A stretch of 56,714 bases of DNA from Bacteroidales bacterium. Lineage in GTDB: Bacteria > Bacteroidota > Bacteroidia > Bacteroidales > Muribaculaceae. The notes under the pieces were generated by a model that searched no databases, was not told the DNA's origin, and saw only the letters and a program-made list of their open reading frames with translations. How positions within the stretch are numbered: the stretch's first letter is position 1; each line of letters opens with the position of its first letter. The DNA lies in contig JAAVFJ010000014.1 in assembly GCA_014800845.1 (NCBI GenBank), positions 1 to 56,714 on the forward strand, in the 5' to 3' direction. The translations under genes were made by a program, and so were the position numbers. This document shows, in pieces, positions 52,368 to 56,714 of the stretch.

Positions 52368-52571
52368 TTAGATGCTTTCGTTGAGCTGATCCTCGATTTC
52401 CTCCACGAGTTCTTCCATCTTGTTCTTTTTCAGGCAGATACCCTTTTTCTTCAGGCAGTCGGCTATCTTTGAGCGGGCGTCAGAACCCTTTTCGGGAGCA
52501 AAGAGAAGACCTACTGCGGCGCCGGCGATTGCGCCACCGATTACTGCGCTGATTACATGAATTGCTTTCAT
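52368..52571 (-). CDS. YtxH domain protein, copy 1
   Basis: 67 residues with the membrane segment IGGAIAGAAVGLLFAPEKG (about 11-29), then a basic-acidic amphipathic helix with two Cys and several Lys (KKKGICLKKNKMEEL). Same family as the next gene downstream; the charged halves differ, so they are old duplicates. It is first of the cluster read from a -7 box at 52655-52662. Confidence 0.85.
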   Translation of the reverse strand: MKAIHVISAVIGGAIAGAAVGLLFAPEKGSDARSKIADCLKKKGICLKKNKMEELVEEIEDQLNESI

Positions 52572-52654
52572 AATTGTGTGTGTTTTTATAATGGTTATAC
52601 TTTAATTTCTATTCTTAGTACACTATGTAAACGAGTAGCGCGTGAAAAAGTTTC

Positions 52655-52662
52655 CAAAGATA
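52655..52662 (-). promoter_or_regulatory. -7 box of the ytxH-holin-prmA cluster
   Basis: Minus-strand TATCTTTG, an exact match, about 85 nt upstream of the first ytxH gene. The -33 position is not recognisable, which may fit a stress-type promoter. Confidence 0.45.
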
Positions 52663-52768
52663 GAGATTTTTTTCGGCTTCGGCAAGAGCCGGGCTAAAAT
52701 TAGGCTAAAAATAATTAATAATAGGTAAACCGACGCGCGGAGTTAGCGGCTATGTCGGTGAAATTTAC

Positions 52769-52776
52769 TACCTTTG
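52769..52776 (+). promoter_or_regulatory. -7 box of uvrA
   Basis: TACCTTTG, an exact match, 21 nt upstream of the uvrA ATG; the start site falls about 14 nt before the ATG. The -33 box is poor. Confidence 0.5.
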
Positions 52777-52797
52777 TAAGTTTAATTCGATGATGTA

Positions 52798-55611
52798 ATG
52801 AATCCAATCAAGGACAATATAATAGTAAAAGGCGCGCGCGTCAACAACCTCAAGGGCATAGATGTGGAGGTGCCCCGCGGCAAGTTTGTGGTGATCACCG
52901 GAGTCAGCGGCTCGGGTAAGTCATCGCTTGCCTTCGACACCCTCTACGCCGAGGGGCAACGCCGCTACGTGGAGAGTCTGTCGGCCTACGCCCGTCAGTT
53001 TCTCGGACGCATGAACAAGCCGGAGTGTGATTTCATCAAGGGGCTCCCCCCCGCCATAGCCATAGAGCAGAAGGTCAACACCCGCAACCCGCGCTCCACA
53101 GTGGGCACTGCCACAGAGATTTACGACTACCTGCGCATGCTCTTCGCCCGCGTGGGCAAGACCATCTCCCCCGTGAGCGGCTGCGAGGTGAAGAAGCACT
53201 CCACCGACACGATAGTAGACGAGGTGCTTAGTCTGCCTGAGGGTACCCGCATAGCCATTCTCGCCCCCCTCGTGGTGCCTGAAGGACGCGAGATAGCCCA
53301 GCAGCTCGATGTCTACCGGAAGGAGGGCTACTCCCGCCTCATGCACAAGGATGAATTCGTGGAGATTGAGGAGGCTGAGAACCAGATAAAGCCCTCACAA
53401 ACAGCCGAATGGCGCCTGCTCATAGACCGCATGAGCGTCTCTGCCGAACGCGATGAACGCGCTCGTCTGGCTGAATCGCTGGAGACGGCCTGGTTTGAGG
53501 GGCGCGGCGAGTGTGTGGTGAAAGCCTGGCAGGAGGGGGAGGTGCATGACTACGCCTACTCCAACCGCTTCACGGCTGACGGCATAGACTTCCGCGAGCC
53601 TAACGACCTGATGTTCAACTTCAACAACCCCTACGGCGCCTGCCCCACCTGCGAGGGCTTCGGGCGCGTCATTGGCATCAACGAGGACCTCGTGATTCCG
53701 GACAAGACGCTCTCCGTCTATCAGGACGCCATACAGTGCTTTCGCGGCGACAAGATGGGGGAGTGGAAGCAGCATCTCATAAAGGTGGCTTCGCAGTATA
53801 ATTTCCCCATCCACAAACCCTACGCTGACCTGAGCGAGTCGGAGCGCGACTTCCTCTGGCACGGACGCGGCTACGCATGGCCCGGCATTGACGGCTTCTT
53901 TAAGTTCGTGGACAAGAATCAATACAAGATACAGTATCGTGTGCTCAAGGCGCGCTATCGTGGCCGCACCACCTGCCCCGACTGCCACGGCTCCCGCCTG
54001 CATAAGGATGTGGAGTATGTGAAGGTAGGTGGCCGCTCCATCACGGAGCTCGTGAAGATGCCCGTGAGCCGTCTGCGCGATTTCGTGGCCGAGCTGGAGC
54101 TCCCGGGCACCGATGCCAAGATAGCCGAACGCCTGCTCACAGAGCTGCGTAACCGCCTCGGTTTCCTCTGCGACGTGGGGTTGGGTTACCTCACTCTTGA
54201 CCGCATGAGCAGCACCCTCTCCGGTGGTGAGAGCCAGCGCATCAACCTCGCTACCTCGCTGGGCAGCAGCCTCGTAGGCTCCCTTTATATACTCGACGAA
54301 CCCTCCATAGGCCTCCATTCGCGTGACACTGACCGCCTCATCGGGGTGCTTCGCCATCTGCAGCGCCTGGGCAACACCGTGGTGGTCGTGGAACATGACG
54401 AGGACATAATGCGCAGCGCCGACTATCTTATCGACATAGGCCCTCTCGCCGGTCGCGAGGGGGGTGAGCTCGTCTACGCCGGTGAGCTCAGCCAGGCTCT
54501 TGACCCCGCCACTCTGGCTCCACAATCGTTTACTATCGACTATCTGCAGGGGCGCCGCGTAATAGAATATTCGCAGCGCCGCCTCCCCTGGAAGAAGTTC
54601 ATAGAGGTGAAGGGGGCCCGCGAGAATAATCTTAAGGATATAGACGTCAAGTTCCCGCTTGGAGTGCTCTCGGTGGTGACCGGTGTGAGCGGTTCCGGCA
54701 AGTCCACACTGGTGCGTGAGGTGCTCTACAAGGCTCTTGTGCGCCACCTGGGGGAGCCCGGCGACATGCCCGGCACTCACAAGGGGCTCGGCGGTGACCT
54801 CAATGCCATCAGCCGCGTGGAGTTTGTAGACCAGAACCCCATAGGCACCTCCTCACGCTCCAATCCCGCCACCTATCTAAAGGCCTACGACGAGATTCGC
54901 CGCCTATTCGCCGAGACTCAGGCTGCCAAGCAGATGGGCTTTACGCCGGCTTACTTCTCCTTTAATGCCGAGGGCGGACGCTGCGAGCATTGCCACGGCG
55001 AGGGCACCGTCACTATTCCCATGCAGTTTATGGCCGACATCACCATCCCCTGCGAAGAATGCGGAGGCACACGCTTCAAGAAGGATGTGCTCGACATCAC
55101 GTTTGCCGGTGTTAATATCTCGCAGGTGCTCGACATGACTGTGAATCAGGCTATTGAGTTCTTCTCGGCCGAGGGGAGCGCCGGCGCCAAGCGAGTTGTG
55201 CGCAAGCTGCAACCGCTGGCAGACGTGGGCCTGGGCTACGTCAAGCTCGGACAGCCATCCTCCTCACTCTCCGGCGGCGAGAGCCAGCGCGTGAAGCTCG
55301 CATGGTTCCTCTCGCAGGAGAAAGCAGAGCCCACCATGTTCATCTTCGACGAACCCACCACCGGCCTGCATTTCAACGATATAGCCACACTCATGAAGTC
55401 GCTGCGCAGCCTCGTGGATAAGGGGCACACCGTGCTGATTATTGAGCACAACCTCGACGTAATCAAGTGTGCCGACCACGTGATAGACATAGGCCCCGAG
55501 GGTGGCGACCGCGGAGGACAAGTAGTGGCCACCGGCACCCCCGAGCAGATTGCCGCCTGCCCCGAATCGTTCACCGGCAAGTATCTGGCCGACAAACTGA
55601 TAAAGAAATGA
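52798..55611 (+). CDS. uvrA: Excinuclease ABC subunit A
   Basis: Damage-sensing ATPase of nucleotide excision repair. The 937-residue product has two ABC modules: the first Walker [10 protein letters not shown] (about 35-43), signature LSGGESQR (about 477-484) and Walker [13 protein letters not shown]; the second Walker [10 protein letters not shown], signature LSGGESQR and [13 protein letters not shown]. Zinc fingers [20 protein letters not shown] and CEECGG are in place, along with a first-module pair CPTCEGFG. Length and order are typical. A 125-residue lipoprotein gene overlaps the stop by 4 nt. Confidence 0.97.
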   Translation: MNPIKDNIIVKGARVNNLKGIDVEVPRGKFVVITGVSGSGKSSLAFDTLYAEGQRRYVESLSAYARQFLGRMNKPECDFIKGLPPAIAIEQKVNTRNPRSTVGTATEIYDYLRMLFARVGKTISPVSGCEVKKHSTDTIVDEVLSLPEGTRIAILAPLVVPEGREIAQQLDVYRKEGYSRLMHKDEFVEIEEAENQIKPSQTAEWRLLIDRMSVSAERDERARLAESLETAWFEGRGECVVKAWQEGEVHDYAYSNRFTADGIDFREPNDLMFNFNNPYGACPTCEGFGRVIGINEDLVIPDKTLSVYQDAIQCFRGDKMGEWKQHLIKVASQYNFPIHKPYADLSESERDFLWHGRGYAWPGIDGFFKFVDKNQYKIQYRVLKARYRGRTTCPDCHGSRLHKDVEYVKVGGRSITELVKMPVSRLRDFVAELELPGTDAKIAERLLTELRNRLGFLCDVGLGYLTLDRMSSTLSGGESQRINLATSLGSSLVGSLYILDEPSIGLHSRDTDRLIGVLRHLQRLGNTVVVVEHDEDIMRSADYLIDIGPLAGREGGELVYAGELSQALDPATLAPQSFTIDYLQGRRVIEYSQRRLPWKKFIEVKGARENNLKDIDVKFPLGVLSVVTGVSGSGKSTLVREVLYKALVRHLGEPGDMPGTHKGLGGDLNAISRVEFVDQNPIGTSSRSNPATYLKAYDEIRRLFAETQAAKQMGFTPAYFSFNAEGGRCEHCHGEGTVTIPMQFMADITIPCEECGGTRFKKDVLDITFAGVNISQVLDMTVNQAIEFFSAEGSAGAKRVVRKLQPLADVGLGYVKLGQPSSSLSGGESQRVKLAWFLSQEKAEPTMFIFDEPTTGLHFNDIATLMKSLRSLVDKGHTVLIIEHNLDVIKCADHVIDIGPEGGDRGGQVVATGTPEQIAACPESFTGKYLADKLIKK

Positions 55612-55985
55612 GAACAGCTCTGACTATCAGCCTCCTCTGCCTGCTCTTCAGCGCCTGCAAGCAGACCGAGCAGCAGGCGGACACCAGTCGTGCCGGGGAG
55701 CTCTATCGCGACCTGTGCGCCACCTACCGCGCCTACACCGACAGCATGGCCCATGCCACCGACACCACCGGCACCGCCGAGCGCCTGGAGCAGGGGCTTG
55801 ACGACGCCCTCCTGCGTGTCTACAAACGCTTCCCGCCCGATTACGACCAGTATCTCTCCCCCTCGCAGAATGACACGCTTTGGCAGCTAACCGAGCGCTA
55901 CATGAAGCAGCGCGCCCTGCGCCTGGGGGGCAAAAGGCAACATGCCGACACCATTCCTGCTGACACAATGCGGCTGCATGAGTGA
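55608..55985 (+). CDS. Small lipoprotein of unknown function
   Basis: 125 residues, start ATG overlapping the uvrA stop (ATGA). The signal peptide ([19 protein letters not shown]) ends in a lipobox with Cys17. The mature part is acidic and helical (SRAGELYRDLCATYRAYTD ... YLSPSQNDTLWQLTERYMKQ) with an Ala/Asp-rich tail. I do not recognise the family. It has no promoter of its own and is coupled to uvrA, which may just be position. Confidence 0.75.
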   Translation: MRTALTISLLCLLFSACKQTEQQADTSRAGELYRDLCATYRAYTDSMAHATDTTGTAERLEQGLDDALLRVYKRFPPDYDQYLSPSQNDTLWQLTERYMKQRALRLGGKRQHADTIPADTMRLHE

Positions 55986-56044
55986 TTTTCTGCGGTGCTA
56001 AACGCCTGACTCATAGGGAGCTGAATAAAAAGTTTAAAAAAGTT

Positions 56045-56075
56045 TTGGCAGTTTCGGCCAAAATGCTTAACTTTG
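56045..56075 (+). promoter_or_regulatory. Promoter of the tRNA-Cys gene
   Basis: TTGG (56045-56048), exactly 19 bp, TAACTTTG (56068-56075), the same box pair as the PFOR promoter. A perfect 7-bp hairpin TTTTGGC / GCCAAAA (56043-56063) overlaps the -33 box. The leader is about 40 nt. Confidence 0.68.
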
Positions 56076-56121
56076 CTGTCGCAAAAGGGAACCGAGCGAG
56101 GTTCGCTACTGCAAAATTGAT

Positions 56122-56195
56122 GGTCTCATGTCCGAGTGGTTAGGTACCGGTCTGCAAAACCGTTCACACCAGTTCGAATCTGGTTGAGACCTCCA
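56122..56195 (+). tRNA. tRNA-Cys (anticodon GCA)
   Basis: 74 nt with encoded CCA. The acceptor stem GGTCTCA / TGAGACC is perfect, discriminator T73 is the cysteine identity base, the anticodon loop is CTGCAAA, and the T arm ACCAG-TTCGAAT-CTGGT is perfect. The D stem is weak, with mismatches. The gene is alone with its own promoter. Confidence 0.92.
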
Positions 56196-56378
56196 ACATC
56201 AATCCCCAAATCATACTCCAATAATTTGCAAGGGTGCGCCGGCGTGAGTCTCCGCACCTTTTGTGTGTTTGTATGCCTCAGTCGGGTCTGCCTGCCGCTG
56301 ATGAGTTGTATATGTTGCGGTCGGGGATATCTGCTTGTTTTGAGTTGTAGATGTCACGGATGATTTCCCCGAGGGAAA

Positions 56379-56599
56379 GTGTTTCATGTCGGGACACACC
56401 AGTGTGGTCTAACTAACAATCATTCAGTGAGTTACGAGAATTTGCAAGTGTTTCACGATTTATAGAGGGGGGTAGGGTTATTTTGTGAAACACCCCGAAA
56501 ATAGCCCATTTTTAGAGTTAATATACTGATATATAGCCTATTACAAGTGTTTCATGGTGTTTCAAAGTGTTTCATCTCCACCTTTTTGTGAAACACCCC
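56379..56599. repeat. Cluster of seven GTGTTTCA motifs in both directions
   Basis: Five forward copies of GTGTTTCA (56379-56386, 56448-56455, 56547-56554, 56557-56564, 56567-56574) and two reverse (TGAAACAC at 56486-56493 and 56589-56596). Three forward copies repeat with an exact 10-bp period. Both reverse copies are embedded in an identical 16-mer, TTTTGTGAAACACCCC. This could be a regulator or replication-initiator binding array. Confidence 0.7.
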
Positions 56600-56603
56600 C
56601 TTT

Positions 56604-56628
56604 TTAGGTCTTAGGTGTTAGGTTTTAG
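56604..56628. repeat. Heptamer tandem repeat TTAGGTN, three units plus TTAG
   Basis: TTAGGTC, TTAGGTG, TTAGGTT, then TTAG, with the seventh base variable. It starts 5 bases after the last GTGTTTCA-family motif. Confidence 0.65.
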
Positions 56629-56714
56629 AGCCAGGGCTACAGTGAGGTCAAAGAAGTAGGATTTATCTATAAGAGCAAACGCCTGGAGAGGAGGATTCCA
56701 TCCTCCGACCACCA

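Larger units (their letters stand above)
56196..56714. other. Gene-free stretch with repeat clusters
   Basis: No gene is supported in any frame. The first 180 nt are featureless. From 56379 the GTGTTTCA motif recurs (listed separately), then a TTAGGTN tandem repeat. At 56690-56706 a perfect 6-bp hairpin GGAGGA-TTCCA-TCCTCC is followed by GACCACCA, which superficially looks like a tRNA end but lacks the acceptor pairing. Confidence 0.6.

Noticed and set aside
53395..54780. 461-codon open frame antisense to uvrA
   Set aside because: A by-product of the GC-rich, biased codons of uvrA; no start context, promoter or family motifs.
56448..56493. Chromosomal parS site
   Set aside because: TGTTTCACG is only a half-site; the other half of the palindrome is missing at every copy.
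56688..56714. 3' end of a second tRNA gene (GACCACCA)
   Set aside because: No acceptor partner, and the loop sequence ATTCCAT is unlike a T loop.

Overview
The window reads as ordinary chromosome of a gut-type Bacteroidales bacterium, most like the Muribaculaceae/Bacteroides group. The evidence is many promoters of the Bacteroidetes form (a TTTG-like -33 box, about 19 bp, then TAnnTTTG at -7), a one-piece pyruvate:ferredoxin oxidoreductase, TamB and OmpP1/FadL envelope proteins, a secretion-tail protein, and several Bacteroidales-only families. Species placement is inference from gene content; no rRNA gene is present.

Layout. 1-2.5 kb: RNase G, a 29-codon basic ribosome-type protein and HU, all leftward, with a large hairpin in the RNase G leader. 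2.7-5.8 kb: leftward operon of two half-size chromate transporters, folC and a YigZ/IMPACT protein. 5.9-10.3 kb: secreted patatin-BamA protein converging on rmuC and an RluA-type synthase. 10.3-10.8 kb: initiator tRNA-Met with its own promoter and terminator, next to a transposase-less inverted-repeat element. 11-14.9 kb: TetR regulator, FabH-like and FabG enzymes, and a DEAD-box helicase with a DEYD motif and DbpA-type tail. 14.9-19.2 kb: leftward recG, ispD and glycosyltransferase. 19.4-23 kb: PFOR. 23-24.9 kb: cinA-like and tsaD, divergent from tamB-alkD (24.9-30.2 kb). 30.3-33.5 kb: FadL-type porin and a secreted low-complexity protein. 33.6-34.3 kb: trmN6-like methyltransferase, divergent from lon. 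34.4-43.8 kb: lon, then hisS closely linked to a FecBCD/BtuFCD-type importer, an unrecognised protein and a secreted histidine phosphatase. 44-49.9 kb: an ECF sigma factor, a large surface protein of repeated beta-sandwich domains and a TPR protein. 50-52.6 kb: a DUF4293-like membrane protein, then a leftward run ytxH-ytxH-holin-like-109 aa-prmA. 52.8-56.2 kb: uvrA, a small lipoprotein and tRNA-Cys. The last 500 bases hold no gene but a dense cluster of GTGTTTCA repeats.

Most genes are housekeeping (translation, RNA decay, DNA repair, proteolysis, isoprenoid and folate synthesis, anaerobic pyruvate oxidation). Many are packed by 4-8 nt overlaps into operons, and two convergent pairs have directly abutting stop codons. 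I saw no CRISPR array, prophage, complete insertion sequence, restriction system or obvious defence island. The most unusual signals are non-coding: the RNase G leader hairpin (1947-2038), the element at 10452-10646, the interlocked tsaD/tamB promoters (24869-24918), two heptamer tandem repeats, and the repeat cluster downstream of tRNA-Cys.
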